Shown here: positions 39,695-48,802 of the stretch, piece after piece
Numbering within the stretch: position 1 is the stretch's first letter
How the letters are laid out: the number at the start of each line of letters is the position of its first letter
Source: an uncultured Candidatus Saccharibacteria bacterium
GTDB taxonomy: Bacteria > Patescibacteriota > Saccharimonadia > Saccharimonadales > Saccharimonadaceae
Reading direction: 5' to 3'
DNA length: 64,000 nucleotides
Assembly: GCA_938041435.1 (NCBI GenBank)
Contig: CALISR010000002.1
Span: 1 to 64,000 of the forward strand
Made by a program: the position numbers and the translations under genes
The notes under the pieces: model-generated
Told to the model about the DNA's origin: nothing
Seen by the model: only the letters and a program-made list of their open reading frames with translations
Database searches by the model: none

Positions 39695-39718
39695 TCATTT
39701 CTCCTCTCGATCATTTCA

Positions 39719-40231
39719 TTATACTTTCTTTGCTCGCAGATTATTATGGCTATCTGGCGTCTTGGTACGATGCTTCTGTATATACCGCATGGTATCACGG
39801 GCTGCAATGCCACAGTAAAATAGCAACACCGCAATTGGCACATATGGTAAGAGACTACTGACGACTGGCAGCTCGGCAAACGCCATAATAGGCTGAGCTG
39901 GCCAGGCAAGGCGAGCAACATCATTGGCCTGCGCCTCCACACCATGCACAGCAAAGGATACAAGAAAGCCCGCAACATATGAGCCAAGGCCAGCACAAAT
40001 CACGACTAATAGGCCGGTGGTGACACTTACAAAACTCGCGTTGTGCCGCTGGCCATACCGCCAATACCACAGCCCACCGAGAGCAAACGGCAGCATCAGC
40101 GCAAGGCCAAGGAGCAGCCCTTCACTATGGCTAGCAGACAGCATCAGAATACCACCCACGAGAAGCAACACCACACACACAAGTGCATACATGATAAGCG
40201 CAGCTATCACGACACGCGCGTAGTGTTTCAT
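39719..40231 (-). CDS. Membrane protein inside the ATP synthase operon
   Basis: 170 residues, five hydrophobic segments (RVVIAALIMYALVCVVLLLV; GLLLGLALMLPFALGGLWYW; VTTGLLVVICAGLGSYVAGF; a weaker one; VSSLLPYVPIAVLLFYCGIA) and a basic tail. It overlaps atpG by 4 nt and precedes atpD by 24 nt, so it is translated with the operon. ATP synthase operons normally have nothing between atpG and atpD. It could be an assembly or accessory factor, or a passenger; no family recognised. Confidence 0.7.
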   Translation of the reverse strand: MKHYARVVIAALIMYALVCVVLLLVGGILMLSASHSEGLLLGLALMLPFALGGLWYWRYGQRHNASFVSVTTGLLVVICAGLGSYVAGFLVSFAVHGVEAQANDVARLAWPAQPIMAFAELPVVSSLLPYVPIAVLLFYCGIAARDTMRYIQKHRTKTPDSHNNLRAKKV

Positions 40232-41115
40232 CCCATTGCCTCCACACCAGCGCTGATCTCGGTCAGCTCTTGCGTGATGGCACCTTGGCGCTGTTTGTTC
40301 ATCTCGAGTGTTAGGTCATCGACAAGGCTGGTAGCGTTATCAGTGGCATTCTTCATGGCAAGCATGCGCTGGCTGTGCTCGCTCGCTCGAGCATCAAGCA
40401 GAGCTTGGTAGAGCCGGGCACTCACCATGCGCGCAGCGATGGTGTCGAGTACTGCTTGCGGGCTTGGCTCGAAGAGTGCTTCATCATCTGGGATTGCCTC
40501 ATCGTCATCCACCGCATCGAGCTGCTCGGCATCAAGGCCAGCGGGCAAGAGGTGGATCGTATCAGGGTGCTGCGTCATGCTGCTATAAAAGCGGGTGAAT
40601 ACAACGTCGACCGCATCGACCTGCTTGCTCACAAACATATCGTGTGCAGTGTCGAGAATTGCCCGGAAGGCTGGCCCAGTTGGGCGATCTGGCACATCCT
40701 CATACACCCCAACCACCTGCGTATCCTTAAGGCGAGTAACAAACTGCGCTGCCTTGCGCCCCACCGCAATGGTAGTGTTGTCGATCCCGGCTGCATCGTC
40801 ATCGCGCAGGAGCTGGACATAGCGCTTCAGGACATTGCTGTTGTAGGCGCCAGCTAATCCTTTATCGGCGGCAATGACGATGATTAAGCGGCGTTTGACT
40901 GTGCGCTGGGCAAACAGGGGGTGATCGTCGGTCGCACCCTGGCGCGAGAGGTAGCGCAAGAGCCCACGTGCTGCCGTGGTATACGGTGCAGTGGTGCGAC
41001 TTGCATCTTGGGCGCGGCGCATCTTGCTCGCTGCCACCATTTGCATTGCCTTGGTGATCTGCTTGGTACTCTTAACCGAGCGAATCCGTGCTTTGAGCTG
41101 TTGCGTATTGGGCAT
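40228..41115 (-). CDS. atpG: ATP synthase F1 subunit gamma
   Basis: Central stalk, 295 residues. The N-terminal helix (LKARIRSVKSTKQITKAMQM then VAASKMRRAQ) and the C-terminal helix (RMLAMKNATDNATSLVDDLT then LEMNKQRQGAITQELTEI) are the conserved coiled-coil shaft. The middle Rossmann-like part includes IVIAADKGLAGAYN. Spacing to atpA is 15 nt, and the stop overlaps the next gene. Confidence 0.96.
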   Translation of the reverse strand: MPNTQQLKARIRSVKSTKQITKAMQMVAASKMRRAQDASRTTAPYTTAARGLLRYLSRQGATDDHPLFAQRTVKRRLIIVIAADKGLAGAYNSNVLKRYVQLLRDDDAAGIDNTTIAVGRKAAQFVTRLKDTQVVGVYEDVPDRPTGPAFRAILDTAHDMFVSKQVDAVDVVFTRFYSSMTQHPDTIHLLPAGLDAEQLDAVDDDEAIPDDEALFEPSPQAVLDTIAARMVSARLYQALLDARASEHSQRMLAMKNATDNATSLVDDLTLEMNKQRQGAITQELTEISAGVEAMG

Positions 41116-41130
41116 AGCGACCTCCGTTGC

Positions 41131-42666
41131 TTACTCCGCAAATTCCTTGGCAATTTCGCCCGCGGTTGATTCTATCAAGTGGGTGAGTTTCTCATCAGCA
41201 CCGAACTTCTGGTCACCCTTGTTGAGGGTGCGCATTTGTTCCTTAGCTTCGGCCCAGAGACGGCTCAGCAGAGCATCTTGAGCAGCTTTGATCTTCGTGG
41301 CTGGCACGGTGTCGAAGTAGCCTTGGCTCACCGCCACAATGCTCACCACCTGCTCCCAGACACTCATTGGCTGGTATTGTGGCTGCTTGAGGAGTTCTGT
41401 TAGGCGCTGGCCACGGCCAATCTGTGCCTTGGTCTCAGCATCAAGGTCGCTTCCAAACTGAGCAAAGCTTGCCAACTCGCGGAACTGACTCAACCCAAGC
41501 TTGAGGTTACCACTGACACTCTTGAGCGCCTTAGTCTGCGCGGCACCACCAACACGCGACACCGAGAGACCAGCACTAATGGCCGGGCGAATACCTTGGT
41601 AGAAGAGATCTGTCTCCATAAAGATCTGCCCGTCGGTGATGGAAATCACGTTGGTGGGGATATAAGCGGAAATATCACCCGCCTGAGTCTCGATGATCGG
41701 CAGGGCAGTGAGCGAACCTGCTCCTAGCTCATCACTTAGCTTGGCGCTGCGCTCGAGTAGGCGGCTGTGCAAATAGAACACATCGCCCGGGAAGGCCTCG
41801 CGCCCTGGCGGGCGACGCAGCAGCAGGCTCATCTGGCGGTAAGCGACAGCGTGCTTGGTGAGGTCGTCGTAGATCATCAAAGCATGGCCACTATTGTCGC
41901 GGAAGTACTCACCCATGGCGGTACCAGCATATGGCGCGAGATAGAGCAGGGAAGCTGGGTCGCTTGGGCTGGTTGCTACCACGATAGTCTGGTCCATCAC
42001 ACCTTCTTCTTTGAGGCGCTCAACCAGGCGAGCAATCTTGCTCAACTTCTGCCCGACGGCAACGTAGACATTCACCACACCAGTCTTTTGGCGGGCTTGG
42101 TTGATCATCGTGTCGAGTGCGATTGCCGTCTTACCGGTTTGACGATCACCAATAATGAGCTCGCGCTGGCCACGACCAATCGGGAACATCGCATCGATGC
42201 TCATAATACCAGTCATCAGTGGCTCGTGCACGCTCTTGCGGCCCATCACACCGATCGCCTCGCGCTCGACGAGGCCGCGCTGCGTAGTAGTAATAGCTGG
42301 GCCACCATCAAGCGGCTCACCGAGCGGGTTCACCACGCGGCCAAGCAGCTCCTCGCCGACCGGCACACTCAGGACCTCGCCCTTGAGCTTAACGCGGTCG
42401 CCAGCAGCTACACCTTGGTCGCTGCCAAGCAGCACAGCACCAATTTCATCTTCCATCAGGTTGAGGGCAAATGCCTCAACGACACCTGTTTTGGTCTCGA
42501 TCTCGAGCACCTCGCTATAGCCAGCGTGGCGCAAGCCATGTACCCAGGCCACACCATCACCCACTCGGGTCACGATACCGACCTGCTCTAGTCCTTCAGA
42601 GGCTTCCAGGCCTGCGATCGCTTGCCGCAAGCTCTCGGACAACTCTGTAACTGTTGTTTCAGCCAT
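41131..42666 (-). CDS. atpA: ATP synthase F1 subunit alpha
   Basis: Non-catalytic nucleotide-binding subunit, 511 residues. Walker A GDRQTGKTAIALDTM; SVSRVGGAAQTKALKSVSG near the arginine finger; the N-terminal barrel GDGVAWVHGLRHAGYSEVLE. Ordinary length. 12 nt downstream of atpH. Confidence 0.97.
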   Translation of the reverse strand: MAETTVTELSESLRQAIAGLEASEGLEQVGIVTRVGDGVAWVHGLRHAGYSEVLEIETKTGVVEAFALNLMEDEIGAVLLGSDQGVAAGDRVKLKGEVLSVPVGEELLGRVVNPLGEPLDGGPAITTTQRGLVEREAIGVMGRKSVHEPLMTGIMSIDAMFPIGRGQRELIIGDRQTGKTAIALDTMINQARQKTGVVNVYVAVGQKLSKIARLVERLKEEGVMDQTIVVATSPSDPASLLYLAPYAGTAMGEYFRDNSGHALMIYDDLTKHAVAYRQMSLLLRRPPGREAFPGDVFYLHSRLLERSAKLSDELGAGSLTALPIIETQAGDISAYIPTNVISITDGQIFMETDLFYQGIRPAISAGLSVSRVGGAAQTKALKSVSGNLKLGLSQFRELASFAQFGSDLDAETKAQIGRGQRLTELLKQPQYQPMSVWEQVVSIVAVSQGYFDTVPATKIKAAQDALLSRLWAEAKEQMRTLNKGDQKFGADEKLTHLIESTAGEIAKEFAE

Positions 42667-42678
42667 GTATAATTCCTC

Positions 42679-43089
42679 TTATTTCGTGCCCGCAAGGGCG
42701 GTTAATTTATGTTGGATAGTGCCATCATAGTGCTGGCCCGGCAGAGCAATCTTCACGCCACCGATCACCGACGGATCGACAACCTGGCGGAGCTGTACTG
42801 ACGTAACTGGCGCAGTGCCACTCTGCTCAGCAAGTGCCGTGACCTCTGTCTTGAGTTGCTTTTGCAAGGCAGCCGACAGTGCATGTGCCGTCGTGACTTC
42901 AGCGACAACGATGCCGCGCTCAGCCAGCGCTTCCTCAATCGTTGCTGCCACCACATCGACATCGCGCGTTGCACGGGTGTCAATAAGATAGGCGGCAACT
43001 TGACGCAGTAAGGCAGACACCTCAGCACCAGCAGCAATCTGCTCAGCGACATACGCAGCGAGGCGGCGGCGCGAAAAACCGGCCGCCAT
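42679..43089 (-). CDS. atpH: ATP synthase F1 subunit delta, short
   Basis: 136 residues against about 175 in most bacteria. The C-terminal part is typical: VTSVQLRQVVDPSVIGGVKI (family SA..L......G..v.l...vDPsLiGGi.i). The N-terminal helical bundle is shortened, which could change its grip on alpha. Identification rests on position and the C-terminal motif. It overlaps atpF by one base. Confidence 0.88.
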   Translation of the reverse strand: MAAGFSRRRLAAYVAEQIAAGAEVSALLRQVAAYLIDTRATRDVDVVAATIEEALAERGIVVAEVTTAHALSAALQKQLKTEVTALAEQSGTAPVTSVQLRQVVDPSVIGGVKIALPGQHYDGTIQHKLTALAGTK

Positions 43090-43646
43090 CAGCGCTGCTC
43101 CTTATCAACCTTATCAAGCTTGGTCAGATGCTTCTCGATCAGCTGGCGATCCTTCGACGCATCGACAGTCTCGGCCGTCACTGCACGCGTTGCCTCAACG
43201 ACCATATCGACCATCTCACGGCGCAGTGCTCGCTTGGCCTCAGCCAGCTCCGTCTGTGTCTGGGTGCGCGCCGATGCTAAGATGCGCTCGGCCTGCGTGT
43301 GAGCGTCGTCCTTGGCGTCGTTCACCATGCTCGCTGCCTCAGTCTTGGCAGCAGTCACAATTTCTTGCGACTCGTGGCGGGCTTTCTTGAGCATCGCAGC
43401 AGTGCGCTCCTCAGTCTCGTCAGCTGCCTTTTGGGCTTTCTCAGCTGCTTTGAGGCCATCGCGAATCTTCGCATCGCGCTGGTCGAGCATGTCGAGCAGC
43501 GGTGGATAGACCCACTTCTTCAAGACCAAGAGCAGCACCACAAATGCCACCATTTGCAGGACAAACAGCTGCCAATCAAGACCAAGTGACGAGAATAAAT
43601 CGCCACCACCCGCCTCTGTCGATGCAAAATAGTGCAGGGTATTCAC
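43089..43646 (-). CDS. atpF: ATP synthase Fo subunit b
   Basis: Peripheral stalk, 185 residues: one N-terminal membrane helix (LFVLQMVAFVVLLLVLKKWV) followed by a long charged coiled coil (IRDGLKAAEKAQKAADETEE onward). It is preceded by a short extracytoplasmic N-terminus. Standard place between atpE and atpH. Confidence 0.93.
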   Translation of the reverse strand: MNTLHYFASTEAGGGDLFSSLGLDWQLFVLQMVAFVVLLLVLKKWVYPPLLDMLDQRDAKIRDGLKAAEKAQKAADETEERTAAMLKKARHESQEIVTAAKTEAASMVNDAKDDAHTQAERILASARTQTQTELAEAKRALRREMVDMVVEATRAVTAETVDASKDRQLIEKHLTKLDKVDKEQR

Positions 43647-43659
43647 GAGTGCGAACTCC

Positions 43660-43872
43660 TTACATCACCTTGCCGACGATCGCGGCCACAAAACCAATGA
43701 TAGCCAAAGCATCGATAAACGAGATACCAAGGATCATCATGGTGCGTAGGTCGTTAATCTTCTCTGGGTTGCGGCCAGCCGCCTTCATGGCGTTGGCACC
43801 GATCCAACCACACCCGATCGCAGCAAACGCTGCTGGAATAGCATACGCCAGGGTAAATGCGATGTCTTTCAT
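43660..43872 (-). CDS. atpE: ATP synthase Fo subunit c
   Basis: Ring subunit, 70 residues, two helices joined by the polar loop AAGRNPEKINDL. The ion-carrying carboxylate is Asp in ILGISFIDALAIIGFV. The residues that make a Na+ site (Gln in helix 1, Glu-Thr/Ser in helix 2) are not present, so proton coupling is expected. Confidence 0.95.
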   Translation of the reverse strand: MKDIAFTLAYAIPAAFAAIGCGWIGANAMKAAGRNPEKINDLRTMMILGISFIDALAIIGFVAAIVGKVM

Positions 43873-43904
43873 AATTATTTCTCCTTATTTAGTTATTACC
43901 AATG

Positions 43905-44735
43905 TTATTTTGCTCCTTCGGCCACGAGGTTCGCGTCTGAAGAAGTCGAGGTGCTTGAGTGCGTATCTTTTTCCTCATCACCGCCGTGATGCGTAAGCCC
44001 GAGTGAAATAAACACGGTTGAAAGCATAAAGAAGATATAGGCCTGGATGCCGCCGATGAATAGCTCGAAGAGATAGAACGGCTGGAGCACCGCTGGCATT
44101 GCCACCTGAGTGAGGTAAGCGATCATCGCGATCAAAATCTCACCCGCCAGCACATTACCAAATAGACGGAAGGATAGGCTCAGTAAGCGCGAGAACTCTG
44201 CGACAATCTCGAGAATCCCGACAAAGGACATGATCGGATCACGCAAGGGGTTAACAAAATACCGCTTGAGATTACCGACAAAGCCAAGCTCGCGTGCTGC
44301 ATACACCTGCGCCATAACGATCGTAACGGCCGCGAGGGCAAAGGTCATGTTAAGATCGGCATTTTGGCCCCGGAATAGTGGTGTATGGCCAACCATCACT
44401 GGCCCAACAACTGGCAATAACCCCAGCCAATATTGCGCGGCGATAAAGAAGAACATCGTAATGACGAGTGGAGCGACGCGCCGCGTCCATTTCTTGCTGG
44501 GGATGACCTGCCCAACGGTGCTATACAGCCCCTCAAAGCACCAGACAGTCAAGCGAGTTGCAAAATTCGCCTTCTTCTTGCCCAGCACCGCAGCACGGGT
44601 ACGAAACATCAGCCAAGCCAAGAGGACAAGGCCCAATAGGCCAACGAGATTGGCATTAGTAATTGGCCAGCCAGCAATCGAAAACACCTCGTCTGCCTTG
44701 ACCGAGATGTGTGGCACTGCCGCAAAAAACATCAT
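43905..44735 (-). CDS. atpB: ATP synthase Fo subunit a
   Basis: Ion-channel subunit, 276 residues, with about six membrane helices. The essential Arg lies in FSRLLSLSFRLFGNVLAGEI; the last helices read FIGGIQAYIFFMLSTVFISL. A His/Asp-rich C-terminal tail (GLTHHGGDEEKDTHSSTSTS) is unusually long. Its start overlaps the stop of the preceding atpI-like gene by 4 nt. Confidence 0.95.
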   Translation of the reverse strand: MMFFAAVPHISVKADEVFSIAGWPITNANLVGLLGLVLLAWLMFRTRAAVLGKKKANFATRLTVWCFEGLYSTVGQVIPSKKWTRRVAPLVITMFFFIAAQYWLGLLPVVGPVMVGHTPLFRGQNADLNMTFALAAVTIVMAQVYAARELGFVGNLKRYFVNPLRDPIMSFVGILEIVAEFSRLLSLSFRLFGNVLAGEILIAMIAYLTQVAMPAVLQPFYLFELFIGGIQAYIFFMLSTVFISLGLTHHGGDEEKDTHSSTSTSSDANLVAEGAK

Positions 44736-44977
44736 GTGCGATGACCTCCCTTAATTTGGTGCGTGATGAGCCCCGCTGCAAGAGCAATGCCGACCACCAA
44801 GCCAGCAAACATCAGCCATGGCTTGGTTGCAAATTGCCGGTCTGCCCAGACTCCGAGCAAAAACAACCCAATCGTTGACACCGCCATTCGCCAGGTTGTC
44901 CCAAGTAGGGTACGCCACAGCACACTAACCACTTGGCTACCGTGCGAGCGGGCATTCTCACGAGACTCCGTACTCAT
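44732..44977 (-). CDS. atpI: AtpI/AtpZ-like ATP synthase accessory protein
   Basis: 81 residues, two membrane helices (TTWRMAVSTIGLFLLGVWAD; LMFAGLVVGIALAAGLITHQ), the size and place of the small AtpI/AtpZ proteins that head many atp operons and help c-ring assembly or Mg2+ entry. TACAAT (minus strand, 44986-44991) lies 8 nt before the ATG, so the whole operon begins with a leaderless gene. Confidence 0.75.
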   Translation of the reverse strand: MSTESRENARSHGSQVVSVLWRTLLGTTWRMAVSTIGLFLLGVWADRQFATKPWLMFAGLVVGIALAAGLITHQIKGGHRT

Positions 44978-45234
44978 ATGGCCCTATTGTACCAGGAGAC
45001 CCCACAGACGTAAAGAGGAAAGCGATAGTTGGGTATGAATCTTAAATTACCGCCATCTCGCGGCACACTAGCACCATGCTTTCGCTTCTTGAGATGATAG
45101 AGCGCACACATAGCTTGTGATGATTGAGCGTGGAGTTGCTTACTTTATATATGACATTGACTTTTATAACCATTTCTCATGGGCTCTGCACAAGATAACT
45201 GGCGTCGCACCACAAAGCCGCGTATACTAGAGCT

Positions 45235-45441
45235 ATGCCACGCCGCAACAAAACACCCAAGCACCAGCCCTACCGCCCACCGCGCAGCGAAGCGGCCAAA
45301 AAGCGCTACCCGAGCCGTGCCGCCGCCCTGCGCGCCATTGCCGAGCTCCGCAAATATCAGCTGGATGTGCAGTTACGCGCGTATCAATCACCGCATGATG
45401 GTGGCTGGTATCTGACGAGCCAGTATACCACAGAGGATTAG
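45235..45441 (+). CDS. Small basic protein, 68 aa
   Basis: Highly basic N-terminus MPRRNKTPKHQPYRPPRSEA, then a short region with helix (RAAALRAIAELRKYQLDV) and a strand-rich end (GGWYLTSQYTTED). Could bind nucleic acid (inference). The ATG is 6 nt after TATACT (45223-45228); leaderless. No known family. Confidence 0.65.
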   Translation: MPRRNKTPKHQPYRPPRSEAAKKRYPSRAAALRAIAELRKYQLDVQLRAYQSPHDGGWYLTSQYTTED

Positions 45442-45562
45442 CCTCCCTCCTCACACTCATAGAGCTAATGCTAGGAAAGAAGCCGTGCGCCATACGCCCA
45501 GTGCGCTTGCCAACCCCACCTCCACCCATGCTATACTAGCAAGAGCGAAAGGGGAATTACAT

Positions 45563-45832
45563 ATGAATACAACACCATCGGTTATAGTGTATAGCGCAGA
45601 GTGGTGCGCCTATTGCAAAACAGAGAAGCAATATCTCGACAAGCTGGGCATACACTACACCGTCAAAGACATCGAGAAAACGCCTGGTGCTCAGGATGAG
45701 CTCGCTGCCAAAACCGGCGGCAAAGCCCAGGGTATCCCAGTCACAGACATTGCTGGCGAGATCGTCTATGGCTTCGACCGAGCTCGGATTGATGAGCTCC
45801 TCCGGGCAAAGGGATTATTGCCAGACGCATAG
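45563..45832 (+). CDS. Glutaredoxin-like protein (NrdH/Mrx type)
   Basis: 89 residues, thioredoxin fold. Redox motif CAYC at residues 15-18 in SAEWCAYCKTEKQYLDKLGI; cis-Pro loop GIPVTDIAGEIVYGFD. A small dithiol reductant for ribonucleotide reductase or protein disulfides. Start ATG 45563 follows GAAAGGGG; the earlier in-frame start at 45485 lies upstream of the -10 box TATACT (45533). Confidence 0.88.
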   Translation: MNTTPSVIVYSAEWCAYCKTEKQYLDKLGIHYTVKDIEKTPGAQDELAAKTGGKAQGIPVTDIAGEIVYGFDRARIDELLRAKGLLPDA

Positions 45833-45852
45833 CTTGGCTATGTATCACATTC

Positions 45853-45884
45853 AACTCACTGCCTGGGAAGGGTAGTGAGTTTTG
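45853..45884 (+). terminator. Terminator after the glutaredoxin gene
   Basis: AACTCACT pairs with AGTGAGTT across a 13-nt loop, followed by TTGAT; the same arm sequence is used at 51667. Confidence 0.65.
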
Positions 45885-46228
45885 ATATCGCTGCTCTTTT
45901 GTACACAAAGAGAGCAAAGCTGCATACGTAGTATACATATGTTGTTCATGCTTTTTTGTTTGACTCAAAAAGATACACTATTGCAACCACATAAGTTGCT
46001 GATTTATTATTTATAACAGAGGTGCTATACTAATCATGAGCTACAAATAACACTCATTTTGTGTTAATACCCAAGCTATATTGACTAACTATTGAAGTCC
46101 TCACCCAAATCACTCTTTTGCACAGTACAAGTTTCTTGCACCGCAGCTAGCAGGTGAGTTGCAGACATCCTGCGCCTCACATAGTGCGAGATTCTGAGTA
46201 CATGCAGCCTCAGTCTGCTATGTCCTGC
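45885..46228. other. Gene-free AT-rich stretch
   Basis: No open frame with coding character and no clear RNA or repeat is seen between the glutaredoxin terminator and the stop of the convergent RCC1 gene. Confidence 0.5.
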
Positions 46229-48493
46229 CTAATAGAACTTCACATGGCGCTGGGCATTTGTATTCTTGTTGGCGCGTGGTGTGGGGTTGGTGGTGGTGGT
46301 ATCATCACCTAGCTGGCCGTTAGAGTTATTGCCCACGGTGAATACTTTGCGATTGTTAGTGTAGACTACTGTTGTGCCATAGCCCGAGCGCACATACGAT
46401 GCTAAGTTGCCTTGCGTGCCAAGCACGAGCATTTGCTGCGGAGTGGGGTAGATGCCATTAGTGCCGCCACCAATATGCCCAATACCTAGCTGGCCTGTCA
46501 CATTGCTGCCTGCCCCAAAGACACGGCCATCGCTGGTGACAACAAAGGTGTTAGCATTCTTGGGGTTAAGCCCATTGGAGGTTGTCCACGACGAAACTGC
46601 CTTAGCCCCCGGGGGAAGGATGAACTTGACTGGGGTTGGGTTATATACGTGGCGTTTGTAAGCATCTAGATTGGATGTATCGACATAGACGCCATTGCCC
46701 AGTGCACCGTTATTGAGGCCAAAGGTCTTGACCTCGCCGTTAGCATAGACCATGGTGGTAAAGTACTGGTCTGTTGTGATGTCTACTACTCCAGACGGCG
46801 CGACACGCTCGAGTGTTGGATTATATGGCAAGAATGTTCTGTCTGCATAGTACTCACACGAATTCATCCTCGTCTCGCCACCAGTTGCGATATTGACTTC
46901 AGCAACACATAGGCCTCGGCCACCAATGTCGGTGCTATTGCTAAGGTAGACATGGCTCCACGCACCTACTGGGTAGCGAAAGTCGAAGCGCTTGCCATTA
47001 GACCACCAAGCGCACCACCGCATACGCGTCTCTTCATTATTATGGCCAGTTGCCTCGACACAGCGGTTTTGGCCTCCACCTGGGTTTGACTCGACTTGCA
47101 GGGCGTTATTCGTCCGGTCGAATTGCCACTTTTGGTTTGCAGCAGCACCCGAGCACTTTTCTGTCCTGAGGTTTGCCCCCACCGCCGCCAAGCAACGGTC
47201 TGACACCCCCGCACGCAGCCGGAAGGTCGGCACACCCGCTTGGCCATAGTTTGTTTTGCCCGCCGAGTAGACTGCCCCTGCACTATCGCGAATATAGACC
47301 GTATCGCCGTCAAAGGCGAGCTGCACTGCCTTGGTCTTGCCAGGCTTGCCAAAGTCACCCAAGCGGACGGGTGCTCGCCGCTCATTGATATCGCCCTGAG
47401 CGAGCTGGCCAAACTCATTATTGCCCCAGCCATAGACTGCGCCACTCTCACCAATCGCATAGGCTGTTTTGCTGTCGACTGCCCAGGAGTGGGCATCGGC
47501 CCGAATCTTCTCAGGGAAGGGCATCTTGGTTGGCATCTTTATTGTCGGAGCGGTCGAGTTAATGCCGGCAACACCTTTGTCGTTGGAGCCAGCTACATAG
47601 ACGTTCCCCTGAGATGTTACGACAAAGGTGACAATCCCCAGCGGTGATACAAAGGTCGCAACATTGTCATTGCCAGGCAGTACAAACTGGACGGGGTTTG
47701 TTACCCATGCAATAATTTGGCTCGGGTTGCCAATCTGCCCAAAGTTATGCAGCCCGGCACCCCATACCTCGCCATTCTCCGTGAGGGCAAACAGGTTACG
47801 ACCATGAGAGAGAAAGTTGGTGTACGTACGCACGACGCGCTTGTTAGCAGGAATATTAAATTGCTTGAGCGTGAGTGTGTCGGTAGTCGAACCAACTCCC
47901 AGCTGCCCAAAGCCATTGAACCCTGCTGAACGTGGCCGCCCAAACTCGTCGATGACGGTAAAGAACGCACCATTGAGTGTAAAGCCGCCGCCAGCCGCAT
48001 AACCAAACGAGACACTATCGAGCAGTGCGCTCAGGCCCGCTTGGCCCGCCAGGCGATACTCGTAGCTCTTCCACACTGCGCCATCCGTCGTGCGGATAAG
48101 CTCCGTCCGGCCCACCGCTGTAATGCGCTGAATACTCCCTTCGCGGCGCTCTGGCTCGCCCACCTCAAAGGTCGTGCGCACATTGCCGTCCTGCTGAACA
48201 TACTGGGTGCGACCAGCGACTACTGTACCTTTGCAATCGGTATTGGGCCGCAATTTTGCAGCATCCGACCACTGAGCGAGGTCGTTATTAAGCTCAAGGC
48301 ATTTACTAGCAAGGACGACGCCACTCTCAGCCGCCTCACGGGCCAAGCGCCGGTAGTGCTGAGCATAGAGCCCCTCGCGAATAGCCGTCGACGCAGACGC
48401 CGCCACCAGGAGCAGCATCATTGCCACCACCGATGCCACGATTACCGTTGGCAGGGCAAACCCCGCACTTGATCTATCTTTGTTCAGTCTCAT
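46229..48493 (-). CDS. Type IV prepilin-like protein with RCC1 repeats and a ricin-type lectin domain
   Basis: 754 residues from the ATG at 48493. The N-terminus (NKDRSSAGFALPTVIVASVV) has the class III/type IV prepilin signature: basic leader, G|F cleavage site and a hydrophobic helix without Glu5 (GFALP is typical of PilX/minor pilins). RCC1-type blades follow (FNGFGQLGVGSTTDTL, NNEFGQLAQGD, SNVTGQLGIGHIG, NNSNGQLGDDTT). In the middle (about 440-560) a Cys-rich beta-trefoil segment has the QxW motif (ANQKWQFD) and paired Cys. Likely an exported pilus-associated adhesin that binds glycans of a host cell (inference). Large, single gene. Confidence 0.75.
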   Translation of the reverse strand: MRLNKDRSSAGFALPTVIVASVVAMMLLLVAASASTAIREGLYAQHYRRLAREAAESGVVLASKCLELNNDLAQWSDAAKLRPNTDCKGTVVAGRTQYVQQDGNVRTTFEVGEPERREGSIQRITAVGRTELIRTTDGAVWKSYEYRLAGQAGLSALLDSVSFGYAAGGGFTLNGAFFTVIDEFGRPRSAGFNGFGQLGVGSTTDTLTLKQFNIPANKRVVRTYTNFLSHGRNLFALTENGEVWGAGLHNFGQIGNPSQIIAWVTNPVQFVLPGNDNVATFVSPLGIVTFVVTSQGNVYVAGSNDKGVAGINSTAPTIKMPTKMPFPEKIRADAHSWAVDSKTAYAIGESGAVYGWGNNEFGQLAQGDINERRAPVRLGDFGKPGKTKAVQLAFDGDTVYIRDSAGAVYSAGKTNYGQAGVPTFRLRAGVSDRCLAAVGANLRTEKCSGAAANQKWQFDRTNNALQVESNPGGGQNRCVEATGHNNEETRMRWCAWWSNGKRFDFRYPVGAWSHVYLSNSTDIGGRGLCVAEVNIATGGETRMNSCEYYADRTFLPYNPTLERVAPSGVVDITTDQYFTTMVYANGEVKTFGLNNGALGNGVYVDTSNLDAYKRHVYNPTPVKFILPPGAKAVSSWTTSNGLNPKNANTFVVTSDGRVFGAGSNVTGQLGIGHIGGGTNGIYPTPQQMLVLGTQGNLASYVRSGYGTTVVYTNNRKVFTVGNNSNGQLGDDTTTTNPTPRANKNTNAQRHVKFY

Positions 48494-48802
48494 TGCTTCT
48501 ACAATAGCGTAGATTGCAACCGTAAGCAATATGTTGGTACGAAATTATGCACAGTATAGTGTACGTATGATAGATTCTCATGTCTGGAGCTTACATAATT
48601 CTAAAATTAATCAATGCACACTTCGCCGACGTGAAGTAGTAGATAGAAAGATGCAGAGCAGAGAAGTGGAGACTTGTTGTAATGCTCACGTTCACCACTA
48701 CGAGAGGTGAGTCTACCAAGCATGCGAGCTCTCATAATGCTGAAAGATATGTATTTGAGAGAAGGGGCGTGGAAGTGGTTGATACTTTACAACAAGACTC
48801 TC
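48494..48802. other. Gene-free stretch
   Basis: Only short chance frames are seen. On the minus strand TATTGT (near 48503) precedes the ATG of the RCC1 gene and may be its -10 box. No terminator for the ABC-F gene is evident. Confidence 0.4.

Noticed and set aside
41767..42591. 274-codon plus-strand frame opposite atpA
   Set aside because: Antisense shadow of a strongly conserved gene; composition follows atpA codons.
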